Under the pieces are notes generated by a model that was not told the DNA's origin, did no database searches, and saw only the letters and a program-made list of their open reading frames with translations. A stretch of 64,000 nt of DNA from Callorhinus ursinus (lineage: Eukaryota > Chordata > Mammalia > Carnivora > Otariidae), in NCBI RefSeq assembly GCF_003265705.1, contig NW_020313285.1, positions 19,554,711 through 19,618,710 on the forward strand. Direction: 5' to 3'. The position numbers were made by a program, and so were the translations under genes. Positions 48,001 through 60,507 of the stretch are shown here, piece by piece (the first letter of the stretch is position 1; each line of letters starts with the position of its first letter).

Positions 48001-49854
48001 GTTAAATGTGGAGTCTAAGGCTTCCAATTCCTCTGAATAACTGCAAAGCTGTCAACAGCGGATCTGTGCCTTAGTGAAGACTCTTAAGCCCTTTCCATGG
48101 AGGTACTGCAGCCACAGAGGGGTTGATACACACCCAGAGGAACTTGGGGACAATCCCTAACATGTTTTAGGCAAGTGTAGAATTTCCAAAGGTGCCACTT
48201 TAGGGCTGGGTTATCCTCTGATGGAGAAGCCCACTTAGTATTTAGTTTGTTTTCCATATATCTGCTTGGAGAGAGAGACCGAGGTAAGTTGTTGGAGGGG
48301 AGGAGAGTGGAAGAGGAGTAAAAATGAGGTTTGGGCCCCAGGGTTAGCCTGGGAAGAGCATCCAAATGGGTCTGGACTAGCTTAAGACAACCTGAGGTTA
48401 CTGGGACCAAAGGCAGGTGAGATTGGGCAGATTTAAATCAGTTGGTGGTTGACAGTGCCTTCTGTGGGCTGGAGGTATTGCATGAGACCTATCTCACTGT
48501 TCCCAGCGTTCTGGCAGAGAAGAGGCTGGTGCATGTGGACAGAGAAAAACGGAACCTCTCTCCCTCTTTCACTCCCGCCTTCCCTCCCTCTCTCCTACTT
48601 TGGAGGGATGTCAGAGGTGTCATTACTGAGATAGAGGGTAGGGTTTGAAATATATCATGGATTTAATAATGGAGATTTGTGGGATTTCATCTTGCATGCC
48701 TCAGCCCCCCGAGGCCACCCCATGTCCAGATGAGCATATGTGTGAAGACAAGGATATACGTCTGCAGGCTGGGGCCAGGAAGCTGCAGCTGGTGCTAGGT
48801 TAATTTCCAAAATTAGGCTGTGGTCTCCTTTCATAAAGTCCCCAACAATTGTAACAACCGTTAAACTGTGACTTTCTAAGGGGTGGGGGATATTTCATTC
48901 TGTTTCCAGTTCTGCCTTGTAGACTGTTGCACAGATATTCAGCGTTGGAGTGAACCTAAAGGGGCATCCAATGCCAGAATCCCTGGTGGTATAGCCTCTT
49001 TAAAGCAGCCCAGTTTAAAGAAAAAAAAAAGAACTTCCTGGCCTTTGGATATAGAGCCAAACACCTGGGTTGGAATCCGACTGCATAAAACAGGCATGGA
49101 ATGCCAGGAATGCAGCACCTGTGGATGAGCTATTGACTCAGAGGCCAGTGTGGTCTCTGAAGACAAGGACTCTGCAGTGCCCCCTCTCCATTATCTGCCC
49201 CTGGGGGACAGCTGCAAACAGAGGGCTGGGGGTGATTGTCAGCTTGGTGCTGTGGCAAGATCTGGGGTTTTGGAGTCACATCGATCTGGCTTCTAATCCC
49301 AAGGGACACTGGACGGTGCAGGGTGGGGAGTGAGGAAGTAAGATCGAGAAGGGAAAGAAGCCAATAGAGGGTCCAGAGGGTTACTCTGTGAGTGACTGAA
49401 GGTGCATCAGACTCAGGAGCTCTGGGATACAGTGCAGAATGTGCTCAGAGTTACCACAACCAAGGGGTGAGAGGGCTGGGGTACTGGTCCTATAAGTCCC
49501 ATCCATCAGGGGTTGATGGCTGCTGCCAGTGGTGAGGGATGTTGACTCCCTAGTACTTAGGCTTGCTCTGTGCATGGGCTGAGCAGGTTCCACTGGCCGG
49601 AGAAAGCCCTAGCACAAAGACTTTCTCCAGACCTTGTGATTGGAAGCCATGCAGTTGACATGCTAATGGGGGAGGGGGTAGGGGCAAGGCACCAGCAGTG
49701 ACTGCAGCAGACCCAGAGATTCCAGAACTGATCATTTCATCTCCATGACCCTGCGGGCAACCCAGTGAGTGGGTGATCCTCTCCACGGGGGTGTGGGAGG
49801 GTGCGTTATTCTTACCCAGGACTTGGAAAGGATCATGTTTGATGTAGGAAAGAA
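48001..49854. other. Intergenic DNA, no gene seen
   Basis: Unique sequence. An A run at 49,019-49,031 lies next to gcccagtttaaag. The frames present are short and unsupported. Confidence 0.5.
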
Positions 49855-50434
49855 TGTTAGGGTTCGAAGCTGATGGCCAAGAAATAATTCTTGAGAGGTC
49901 TTTGGTGCAAAAGGGTGGTTTTATTAAAGCACTTGGACAAGACCCATGGGCAGAAAGAGCCTCACCAGGTTCATGAGGAGTGGCCCATTATATACTTTCA
50001 AGTTGGGAGGAGGTTAGGGACAGCCTAAGTCTCTAAGGAATTTGGAAGCAAGGTTTCCAGGACCTTGAGGGGGCTAGCTATTGTTGGGAAAAGGTCATTT
50101 ATTACTGTCTAATAAAACCTTAGTCATGAGACCCTTCAGATGTATATCAGTGGGCCATATGCTTGGGGGGGCAATTGTCAACACGTATCTTGGGGGGGGG
50201 TTAGAGATAAAGGAAATTTCTAAAGGAATTTTTATATGTTAAAGTATACTCACAGGATCCTTGGTGGGGAGGGGATCGGGCTAGGGTTATCTTTTGCCCT
50301 TAGCAAAGTATTAACATCGAGGCAGTTGAGTCCCTAGAGGAATGTCACACTGCCTGTTTCAAGGACTTTGTAGGTAGTGAGGGCATTTAATAATTTCTCT
50401 TCTGCCTTTGTTTCCCACATCAATGCTTATGCCA
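49855..50434 (-). mobile_element. Solo ERV1-like LTR
   Basis: The plus strand begins TGTTAGGGTTCGAAGC and ends TTATGCCA. Read on the minus strand it has LTR order: a long U3, a TATA box (agtatataatgggcc, about 49,984-49,996), a polyadenylation signal AATAAA (49,920-49,925) about 60 nt later, and a U5 ending cttggccatcagcttcgaac cctaaca. The flanks agaa and ggaa match at three of four bases, as in an aged 4-bp duplication. An alternative end at 50,422 (catca) is possible. No viral gene sequence is attached. Confidence 0.85.
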
Positions 50435-51989
50435 GGAAATGAATGACTTGGGTAGAATGTGGCAGGTTGCTGAGAGTTTGGGGCAGGCAGGCCAGTCACC
50501 TTTCTGCAATGATCTTCCTGCCAATGAGGAGCCAGTCTGGACCGGGCAGTGCTCTTGTGTTCAGCCAGCTCTTTCAGACACAGAGGCATGTGACTTCCTC
50601 CCAGTTCTGCTGTTGTCCCATGAGGTCTCCTGGAAAGGTTTCTTCTGTGGCTCTTTCTAATGAAAAATCTCTTCCACGGCCCTGAGAACCGAACACCTGG
50701 CCACATAGGAAAGCTTGGAGAATATTGTTGCTGCCATGTTCCTCATTGTGGGGATGATGAGACCAAGGCTCTGGTGAAGATAGGGCAGAGCCTTGACTTG
50801 AGTATCCTAGGCCAGGGGCCTCAGGCTGGAGCCAATTGATGGAGTTTTAGACATTAAACATGTCTCTCCCTTCTGGGGCTGAGAGTAGAAGGGAATGGCT
50901 GAGTGCCATTCTCACGCAACAGTGTTGGGAGCTAGGCCTGGCCCAAAGGGGGCAGCACCATCTCTGCCCTGCTGCTGTCTATCCCCAGAAGATGGCCAGG
51001 ATAGAAGACAGGGCCTGTGGGTGGATCTGGAACCCTTCCCTTCCTCGCTGGCCCTGGAGTTCAGCATGAAGCGTCTAGTTAGAAGCATGTGCATCTTTCA
51101 TCTCGAGAAATGGACAGTTTTGTGGCAGGATGATTGGTGATTGGAGGCCTGCCATGCAGAGTGTAGGGTTCTCCAGGTGGAATTTGGGGCATGGTTTGGT
51201 TAGGAGAGTGGAGAATAGAAAATGAGGGAGGAAAATAGACTGAAGAGTCTCAGCTTCCTTGTGGTGGGGTTTCCTTTCGTGGGCTGACGAATTTCCTGGA
51301 AATTCGTGGGCTCAGGTTATGCTGTGACTTTTCTGGCCAAGGTCTGGAGATGGAGCCATGCCTTGTGCCTTTGAGATGCTTGCGGCCTTTCATCTCTACG
51401 TGGCTCCTATCTGTTTGACACTTGAATGGTTCTCATTTTAGAAAGATTTCAGGTCGACTTAATGCTCCAGGAGACCAAATTCAAAGGCAAAAACTCCAGG
51501 GTGACCCAGCAAATGCCTGATTTTCCAGAACTAATCTTTCCTCCTCGACCTGTCTCCTCACCTCTCCCCAGATCAGCACAGCCGTCAGAGTCGTTCTCGT
51601 GTTGTACAAAATGACAGCTGTAATTGCAGATGAATGATACGGGTCCAATCTGGAGAGCAGAGTCTGTGTGGAAGATGAGTCATTCAAAACATCCTGTGAG
51701 GTTGCTTTGTGCTTTACTCCCCATATGAAGAACAGCCATATGATTTAAAGAGCTTCTCAGTCCAATCATTAGTGTCGATTTTAAATGGGCCTTACTTCTC
51801 ATAGGGTATTTTTGCTCTTTATCTGAACCACTGTTTGGCAGAGGAATTCCTCTGAAGTCAGACCCAGGGAAGGGAGAGGTCTTTGAGACCATACCAGCCT
51901 TCTCCCTGCATGATTTAGGTGCCTTCTGCCTAGAAACAAGGGCCTACACGTTGTGTTTCTTAGGATCCTCTCTACCTGTGTGGTTCTTG
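50435..51989. other. Intergenic DNA, no gene seen
   Basis: Unique sequence. The stretch 51,420-51,960 is less repeat-like and could be conserved. The overlapping frames at 50,359-51,140 have no domain. Confidence 0.45.
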
Positions 51990-52440
51990 TCCCTCGAGGG
52001 TTAAGACGAAAGACTAACCTGAGTGTGACATCTCTTGTGGCTGGAGGCCTGGCCCATGGGGACATCATGAGTTATCCGGGGGACCAGGTCACAGAAGGCC
52101 TTGCATGCCATACCACAATGTGTAGGCTTTGTCCTGAGGGCCATGGGGGGGCCACTAGAAGGTTTCATGCAGTAAAGTGGCAAGGAAGCTTAGTGCCGTA
52201 GGAGGATGGCTCAGGCTTCCGTGTGGTGGATGGATGACAGAGGAGAACCCAGGGGCACTGAGACTTCATGGGAGGCCGGTGTGTGCCCAGGTGAGAGAAG
52301 ACGTGGTGGCTTGGACTCAAGCAGGGACAGGGGGAGTGTAGAGGAGAGGCATGTTTGCACATATCCAGGAGATAAACCTTAAAGGTCTGTCCATCAGGAT
52401 GGATTGTGAGGTAGTAAAGGAGGAAAAGTCTAGTTCCTGC
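51990..52440 (-). repeat. L2-like old repeat
   Basis: ggccttgcatgccataccac, aggctttgtcctgagggcc, ggtggcttggactcaagcag and gtctagttcctgccctgg are typical old L2-like text in reverse. Confidence 0.5.
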
Positions 52441-53226
52441 CCTGGAAATAGTGATGTCAAAGTTAAGGCTGACTTTGGCCCCTCATTCTTGGGAGCGTGT
52501 TACTGAACACATGGGTCTCCAAGCCACTGGGAGGGAAAGCTTGTGAAAAAACAGAGAGAAGAGCCTGAGCAGAAAGAATAGCAGGAAGGAAATTCAAACC
52601 AATATTTTGAACTATTTTTTTTTAATCATCATTTCCCAGACAATGTCATTATCCTAATTTGAAAGAGAGCGATTCAATTCATTTTCTATTTATGGTTGCC
52701 AGCCCCATGAGTACTTGATGGCTTTGGATTACAGAACTTCCAGCGGCGGCTCTCATGCGGTCAATAGAATGGAGGGCAAGGAGGGGCCCGCCTTGGGGTA
52801 TTGATAGGCTGTGTACCTCCTCATGTGTCTCCTGCTTCAATAGCATCTATTTTGAGCCGAGTTCTTTCTGAAGCTCTGGCAGAGTGAGGAAAATGAGCAT
52901 TCTTCCTGCTTCCAGGGCTGGCTGTCAGAGTTCTGGAAATGATCTGCTGTGACAAATGGCAATGGCTTCAGGTTATGTGGGAGGACTGCTGCCTCAGATA
53001 GGTAATTATCTGTGCGGTTTAATGGTGATTGCAAGGGGATGGGGGAGCTGATCCAAGTAATGGAAATAGGACAGACTAGATGAAGTTATGTTTTTTCTTT
53101 TCATGTGTTGTTGTTGTTTAGATTTCTTGTAAGACAGTGGGTTGTATTAATCCTAGACATGCCTACCATGAGAAAGATAAGTGGTCTGGAAGAACTTGGA
53201 GACGTGGCAAAACTTGTCACAGACAT
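52441..53226. other. Intergenic DNA, no gene seen
   Basis: Low-repeat sequence, AT-rich around 52,600-52,700 and 53,080-53,150. No frame of interest. Confidence 0.45.
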
Positions 53227-53607
53227 TGCTAGGGACTGAATTGTGCACCCCTTAAATTCATAATCCCCCAATGTGACTGTACTTGGAGATAGGGCTTTTA
53301 GGCGGAGGTAGTTAAGGTTAAATTAGGTCATAAGGGAGGAGTCCTACTCTGATAGGATTGGTGGCCTTAAGAGAAGGAGGGAGACAGAGAGATCCCTCCA
53401 TGCACACACACTGAGGAAAGGCCACGTGAGGACACAGCAAGAAGGTGGCCATCTGCAAGCCAGGAAGGGGGCTCTCACCAGAACCCGACCATGCTGGCAC
53501 TCTGACCTCTGACTTCTAGCCTCCAGAACTGTGAGAAAATAAATTTCTGTTGCTTAAGCCACCCAGTCTTTGGTGTTTTCTTATGGCAGCCCAAGCCGAC
53601 TAAGGCA
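53227..53607 (+). mobile_element. MLT1-type (MaLR/ERVL) solo LTR
   Basis: It has the MLT1 order: tgctagggactgaattgtgc, cccccaatgtgactgtactt ggagatagggc, aaggttaaattaggtcataa, gtggccttaagagaagg, cacgtgaggacacagcaaga, gacttctagcctccagaact, gtgagaaaataaatttctgt and the end gccgactaaggca. TG...CA ends and an AATAAA are present. An ancient placental insertion. Confidence 0.92.
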
Positions 53608-56600
53608 GGTAGATGTGAGGATGATTCAATCATAGTATTTATTTGAACAAAACAAATCTGCTCTCGTGGTACTAAGTTTGGAATCAGGAACAGAAATGGA
53701 TTCTCCTGGATTTAGATTTTTGTACAATGAAGTAGCAAATATCTTGCTCAGTTTTAGAATCTGCATAAACATTATGAGCTCTAAAAAAATTTAAACTTAA
53801 TTTAAATCTGAAGTTGGCAAACGGCTGACATATTCCCCATATGACTTCTGAATTCTTTCAGGGAAAGTAAACCCATTTCTCCCCAAGTTTGAGTTCTTTT
53901 CTGAGACTAAGTTAGAATTGGGGAAGGCCAAGTGCTTCATGCTATTTTCATTTCTGTTCTGTGGGGGTACTTTGCTCATAACTGTCTTTTAGTCAGTCCA
54001 ATTTTCTCTCCAAGAGCAAGGTAGGAAGGCAGGGCCAACTCCATGTCACCTGGGTCATGAGGGAGTGCTGAGTGTGCTTAGCCTGTGGGCTCTGCTGCTT
54101 CCTCATTAGGGAAGTGGCTGCCATTTCTGTCACCGTCTGGGGAGACATTGCTAGCACGGAGTCCGTTCTGCAACCCAGAGAAGAGAACAAGAGAAGCAAT
54201 AAAAAGAGGGAGGGATAAAATATCTTCTAGATCTGATCTACGATCCAGTGATTGGAGCTCCTAGCCAATGACCAGTAATCATGGGACCTTGAGACCCCTG
54301 ACATTGAGCTAGACACCATAGAAGGACACTAGAGAAAGAGGAAGCTTGGGTCCTGCCCTCACAGAGCTCATGGTCTCCTTGAAGAAACAAGACCCACAGA
54401 AGCCAAGACAAGTCCAAGTAGGGGTCTTCACAGACTGACTTCCACTGGGGGAGTTTTTGAGAAGGGAAGGGAGTGATTTGGGGTTCAGACCTGGGTTGGT
54501 GGCATGCTCTAATACCAGGGTCTGGGAAGGCCTTCTGGAGGAGTTGGACTTGTTCCGGTCCTCAGAGAGAGGTGAAGTCTGAGAGGCCTAAGGCAGAGAA
54601 TGGTTGCTAGTTTGCTTATTCAGAAAATATTTTTTAAGTACCGACTGCCTGTCAGGCCTGGGCTGTGTCATGGAAAGGAGAGAGCAAGTAGCCACATAGG
54701 CATGGGGTATTTCTCTAGGTCTGTTGTAGCTTTGAGGACCAAGAGAGCTGAAACCAGATGAATTCCTTATTCACAGGAGGAAGCCAAGTGTCCCCATGCA
54801 CTGAGCGCTGCTCTTATAGCTTTGTTTTGTGACAACTGCTAATTACCTTCATCTGTGTCTCCTGTGACTCCCGTACACACACCCTCCCAGTGGCCCCACG
54901 TGACTCTTGACCTCATGGGGACGGGATCCTTGGGGCAGATCTCGGAAAGCACACCCTGTCTACAAGAAAATGCTAGTGGCCCTACCCTCCAGCCTCTACT
55001 TGTTCATGAGCATGTGGAGTCCAGGGCTGTTCCACGCCTACAGTGGAGCTTGGGGAAAACTCTCATGTCACAGAGCAGGAAATTATCCCCAGCAGTATGC
55101 CAACTCAGGATTCTGAGCAGGACTGCTTGTCAGGTGCTGAATCTGTGTGTATTGAGCCAGGGTCTGGTGGTATTTGTGTTGGGGAGCCAGATCTTTAGCT
55201 AAGTCCATACAAGTTTAAACGGGCGAGGTAACCAGGCCTGGGAAGCTTGGTGGTGGGGCCAACACAATGACAACCATCCCACGCATGAGGTGTCTCCAGA
55301 TAGGGCAAGAGATGCATCAAATAACTTGGTGCTGGTGGAGGCCTAAAATGTTACCTTGCCAACTGTGTTTCAGAGTAGGATCTCATGTATACATGTCCTC
55401 AATATCAGGCATTGAACCTTTAATCAGTGATGTGCTGGTAGATGTTCAACAACTGGCTCTCTGGGAAAAATTCAAAAGTCTTGGTTTGTAGTTAGCCAGT
55501 TTCCATGGTGTAAATACTGCCACCATGGCTGATTTCAAGCTACCCAGTACAACATCTCTGAACACAGGGCTGGGAAGATATTTATAGCCAGCTCTCTCAA
55601 GGAAGTACAAGCCAGACCCTGCACACCATTGCCTCTAATGAAATACCTCTAGTGACAGGAAATTTATTACCTCTTGATGTTGCTCATTCCATTCATCCTT
55701 CCTTCTGTCTTGGGCCTTTCAGATTTCATCCTCTTATGAGGCCGAAACAAGTCTATTCCTAAGCAAACATTAGAAAATTATGTCTAACCCAAATCTGTCA
55801 TTCTTTTATATTAACCAATACTTCACGCCCCTCCCCCAATTCTCATTTCTGGCCCCATTTCTATAGATAATTAAGAAGCAGCCTGGATTTTAGGACTAGA
55901 GGTGAATGGTTCTAGTAAAAAGAGTAATGATTACTCACTGGTCTTGGATAATAACCTTCTGCTGACCCCCTGATTGTCCCCTTACAGGTTACTTCATATC
56001 TAGCACATTATGTTTCTAATTGATTTTATTCACCAAACACAATAGAGAATCTACTTGGTGCCAAACCTTGTGCCGGGCACTGTGGGGAAGTAATGAGACA
56101 CAGTCTCCTCTCGAGGGGCTTAGTGTTCAGTGAGGGAGAGAAACAAGTCAGTCAGTACTCTCAAGTGCTTTGTTCTATGATGAGGGTAGGAATGTGCTCT
56201 GGGGCTTTCCCATTATGAAAAGGTCACTTTTGACTCAATGGTCAAGGAAGATGACATGAAATTTTAAGTCTCAGTGGCAGTCATCTGTAAATTGCTGTAG
56301 TGCTTGTGGTTTGCTGTTTCTGGCATCCATGCTATGGAAAGGGACCAGTTAGCATGGCTGACTTCTTAGGGCAGAGAGCACTTTCCACAGGAAGCTCTGG
56401 GCAGCTTCTGTCACACACGTCTGTAGGAATCTGCCCATGGTTCAATGACAGGAGATTTAACAGCACCATTGTTAATCTGATCAATAGCTCAGCATGTGGA
56501 ATGGAACGAGTGCTTAGTTCTTGTATTAGAAACATCCTCTGTAGCAACTGCATGCACAGTAGCCAAAGTTTTTAGATGTTGGTCTCTGGTGCCAATTTTC

Positions 56601-57665
56601 AACTTCCATTACCCCTGAGGTTAAGCAATACCATATTCACACACGGGGAAACATGTGGGCTGTTACTCATCATGCCAGACCATGTTACACATCTCTGTTG
56701 AAGTGTGGTCTGCTTCCCATGGGACTGAGGAAGAATTTTCCAAGTTCTGTACTGCCTCAGTGTAGAGAGAAAGAGAGTGAGGCAGAGTGAACATCCATTA
56801 GGACTGGGAGTGAAAAATAGAAAAGATGACCTTTAAAAGCCAGCTCCTTTTAACAAACACAGTTACTCATGGCATCTGCGTTGACTGGCAATGTTTAATA
56901 GCTATGTGGATTTGGAGTTGTTCCAGGGTGAATTGAACCGATCCCATCTCTGACCTTCAGAATTTGTAATTTATCATCAATGTGGTCAACCCAAATAACC
57001 AACAAGTAAACTTTCTATTACATCCTGGTTATGAACTGGCAAAATAACCAACACAACCCAAATGTTTGGCTTAGTACTGCCCATATGAAACCATACCCTC
57101 CTGTTGGAGTTGAACCAGCAAAGAAAGCTATGTAAAGTGGATGCTGCAGGATTCCCAGGACTTCCAGATGAATTCATATTCTCTCTCTTGCTCTCGCTCC
57201 CCCCTCCCTCCTTCTCCCCCTCTCCCTGCCCCCCCACCCACCAACTGCCCTGTCCTGCCACTTCTTGAAAAGGAAAACTTACCAAGCACACAGGGACCCA
57301 AAGAAGAGCAGCATGTTACCAACTTAAGGAGCTCAGACCTCTACAACCATTTAGGGACAATTGGGTGAAAAATTGTTGTGTTCTTTTACTCGTGGTCCCT
57401 AACTCATTAGTTTTTTCACGCTAAAGGTCAGGGTAAGGAGTACAGCAATTTTATTTAATCCAGGAGGAGTCTCTTTTGGCAGAAGTGTTTTTTCATCACA
57501 TGTTTGTCCATCAGGAGAGAAATGTGAGTACTGAAAAGTCTGGTATGCAGCAAAGCAAAGAGAATTCCTTTCATAAGCAACAGAAATGGTGGTTATGAAG
57601 TGGGTTAGAAGTCTCAACTCCCTGTTCTTGGTTAAAGCAGCATCCTCAACCTCCTGTCAATTTTA
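53608..57665. other. Intergenic DNA with L2 pieces
   Basis: Reverse L2 text lies near 54,610-54,700 and clearly at 56,030-56,200 (tgccgggcactgtggggaag). A C/T-rich part is at 57,176-57,240. The rest is unique. Frames at 54,855-55,202 and 56,300-56,575 lack motifs. Confidence 0.5.
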
Positions 57666-57882
57666 TTTTATTTATTTATTTATTTATTTATTTTAAGATT
57701 TTATTTATTTATTTGAGAGAGAGAGAGAATGAGAGATAGAAAGCACGAGAGGGAAGAGGGTCAGAGGGAGAAGCAGACACCCTGCTGAGCAGGAAGTCCG
57801 ATGCGGGACTCGATCCCGGGACTCCAGGATCATGACCTGAGCCGAAGGCAGTCGCTTAACCAACTGAGCCACCCAGGCGCCC
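57666..57882 (-). mobile_element. CAN-SINE, full length, with 16-bp target-site duplication
   Basis: A (TTTA)n tail, aagattttatttatttattt, agtccgatgcgggactcgat, ggatcatgacctgagccgaa, ttaaccaactgagccaccca and the end ggcgccc. The flank cctcctgtcaatttta is repeated exactly at 57650-57665 and 57883-57898. The (TTTA)n tail is expanded. Confidence 0.97.
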
Positions 57883-58444
57883 CCTCCTGTCAATTTTAGA
57901 GAAGCCATTTGTGACTCTCTGTGGAACAGTTTAGGCTACAATGACAGGGACTGCAAAGGATATTTCGTTGTATTTGTTGTTGTAACAAAGGACTTTGATT
58001 TCTAGTTCTAGAAAAGCCTAAATTTACATAAAGAATGAATACATTTTTCATCACGTGCTCCATTTCATCAATTTTAAGATGCACATTTTCTCTGTTTTTC
58101 ATATTTTAACATCTCTGTAATTCATGGCATGGAGCAGTTCCTGTCAGCCAGGGAGCAGTCATGACATGTCATCATCTATACATGTGAAAACTTGGTCTTA
58201 GCTGTTCATATTTCACTTCAGTGAGTTATGAAGTTATATACATTTTGGTGCTGCATATGTTAAGTTTCATTGACATTTAGAAAGTTTTTTAAAAAGATTA
58301 CATTATGCTTTGTTATTGAAACTACAAGCAAAAAAGAGCAGAGGTATGTAAAATTGCTATATATGAAGCATATATTGGTCATGGGAGACATGACCAAAAT
58401 TCCATATTTCTTGCAGAACAACAAGTACTTTATGAAAATACTTC

Positions 58445-58590
58445 TTAAACTTTTAATGTGCAAACAAATCATGTGAGAATCTTGTTAAGATTATTTAGTT
58501 GATCTGGGGTGGAGCTCGAGGGTTTTGTTTTGTAACTAGCATCCAGGTGATGTTATTAGTACAGGTCCAGACCGTACACTGAGTAACAAG
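58445..58590 (+). repeat. MER5A-type hAT remnant
   Basis: tgagaatcttgttaagatta, gatctggggtggagctcgag, gcatccaggtgatgttatta, ggtccagaccgtacactgag follow MER5A order. Confidence 0.8.
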
Positions 58591-59020
58591 GCTTTACCAA
58601 AGCTATAAAGAAAGTTAGTTACAAAAAAATGAATGTGCTCATTTTGTTACTGAATTGTATACAATGGATTGTATATCATTTGATGAGCTGTGCTACTAAA
58701 GGCATGATAAATACCAAACCCCCAGGAATAGGAGGAAAGAAATTTTAAAGCCATAATGGTGCATCTGATTTCTTGTGTCTCACAAGGCTGTTGATGAAGG
58801 ACCGTGTCATAGTTTAACTGAGGTACCAAAAATAGTAAGTCTTATAATCAAATGGTCTTAGATTTAATGAAATACAGTGATGTACACGCATCATTATCCT
58901 TATATAAAGCATGAAGCACTTTGTTTCAATTCTGAGTACTATATGGATTCTTTTTCTGCATCTTGTCAAGAGAGCCAGTGACATGGTATTATGCTCAGAA
59001 AACAAAAACACAACAAGACA

Positions 59021-59149
59021 GGGGCGCCTGGGTGGCTCAGTTGGTTAAGCCTCCAGCTCTTGATTTCAGCTCAGGCCATGATCTCAGGGTTGTGAGATCA
59101 AGCCCCTGATTAAGATTCTCTCCCACTCCACCCCCCCCCCCTTAAAAAA
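59021..59149 (+). mobile_element. CAN-SINE, forward, internally deleted
   Basis: The head is very well kept (ggggcgcctgggtggctcag ttggttaagc), through gatctcagggttgtgagatc. After aagcccc the body jumps to gattaagattctctcc, then a C run and a short A tail. The tRNA-like half is among the best conserved in the window. Confidence 0.93.
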
Positions 59150-59979
59150 GACAACAACAAAACAGAAGACACAATCTTAAACATAAATGACTTCAATTTC
59201 TTTCAAATTTCTGCCCTCTCTTTTCAATCTACCCTCTTCTAACAAAAAGAATAAGATACTACAACTTTTAAATGAGCAGGCAGAGAGGCAAAGGAACTTA
59301 AGTAGCATCCAGTCTCATAGCAAAGCTGTCTGATCAAATAACCAGATAGAATAAGGAAAATGTGGGACCAAAAATAATGTTTAGGTACCAACAGGTGTGA
59401 ATAGTCCATTTAATATGCCACTTCAGACAAAGGTTATTTCGCAAGGCCCAGGCTGTTAACTACCAACTTTGTCTTTATAACGATCCTAAGAGCACCAGAA
59501 GAGAGCTACTTCTGTGTACTAAGGGCTCTAGAATGGTCAGGTAGATGCCAAACAATGAGAATTTCTAGTCTTAGCTCTCTAGCTCTCTGTTAGAAAGTTT
59601 AATATTCCACAGACATCTATCACCAGCTTTCTTTTTTCCTGAATAAAACATAGCAAATTAAAGTAGACTGATGAGGCAAAAATCAGAGTTTGGAGATGCT
59701 GTGCGGCAGGCTATTGGAGGGGAGAAAACTGCAGAAATGGAGTGAACATAATGAGCTCTTCAAACGTTCAGTTATTATCCTGGAAAGATCATATTTTAGG
59801 AATAAGCATCACTCCCTAGATTGAGGACCATAACTTGAGATTAAGGAAAAACAAACAAACACAAAACACAAACATAAAGGCAAAACTGGACCAGCTCCAA
59901 CAAAGAATAAAACAAAAGTCAATAGGATCAAGATACATTATTTAACTATCTTCCATAACAACAACAATACCCTTTAAAG
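59150..59979. other. AT-rich intergenic DNA
   Basis: Possibly part of the old LINE that becomes recognisable after about 59,980. No gene seen. Confidence 0.4.
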
Positions 59980-60507
59980 AAAGATGACATTATTCACAAC
60001 TTTATAAGGCACCATTGACAGTGTCAGGAATATAAGAAAAAATTACTGGATGTACTAAGAAGCAGTAAAATGTGACTGCTACTTAAGAAAAAAATAAAGA
60101 CCGCAAGATGACCCAGCTGTTGTCATTAGCAAACAAGGATCTTAAAATTGCTACTATAAATATGTCCAAGAACTTAAAGGAAAAGGTGGATGTAATGAGG
60201 TAACAATTGGAAACTATAAAAACAAAGTGGAAATTTTAAAGTGGAAATATAATACCTAAAGTGAAAAATTCCCTGAATTGGATTAATATTAGATTAGAGA
60301 CTCCAGAAGAAAGGGTTAGTGAACTGGAAGAGAGATCAATAGAAATGATTCAATCTGAAGAACGGAGAGAAAAAAGACTGTGCAAACTGAACAGAGACGT
60401 GCTTACCTATGGGATAATAGTAAGCAGTTTAATATAAGGGTAATTGGAGGCCTATGAGGATATGAGAGAGAGAATGGAGCAGAAAAATACTTTAAGAAAT
60501 AATGGCC
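59980..60507 (+). repeat. Old L1M-type ORF1-region remnant
   Basis: L1 ORF1 text with many stops: gaactggaagagagatcaat, agaaatgattcaatctgaag, aacggagagaaaaaagactg, gggtaattggaggcctatga, gaatggagcagaaaaatact, agaaataatggcc. It stops exactly where the younger L1 begins. Confidence 0.8.
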
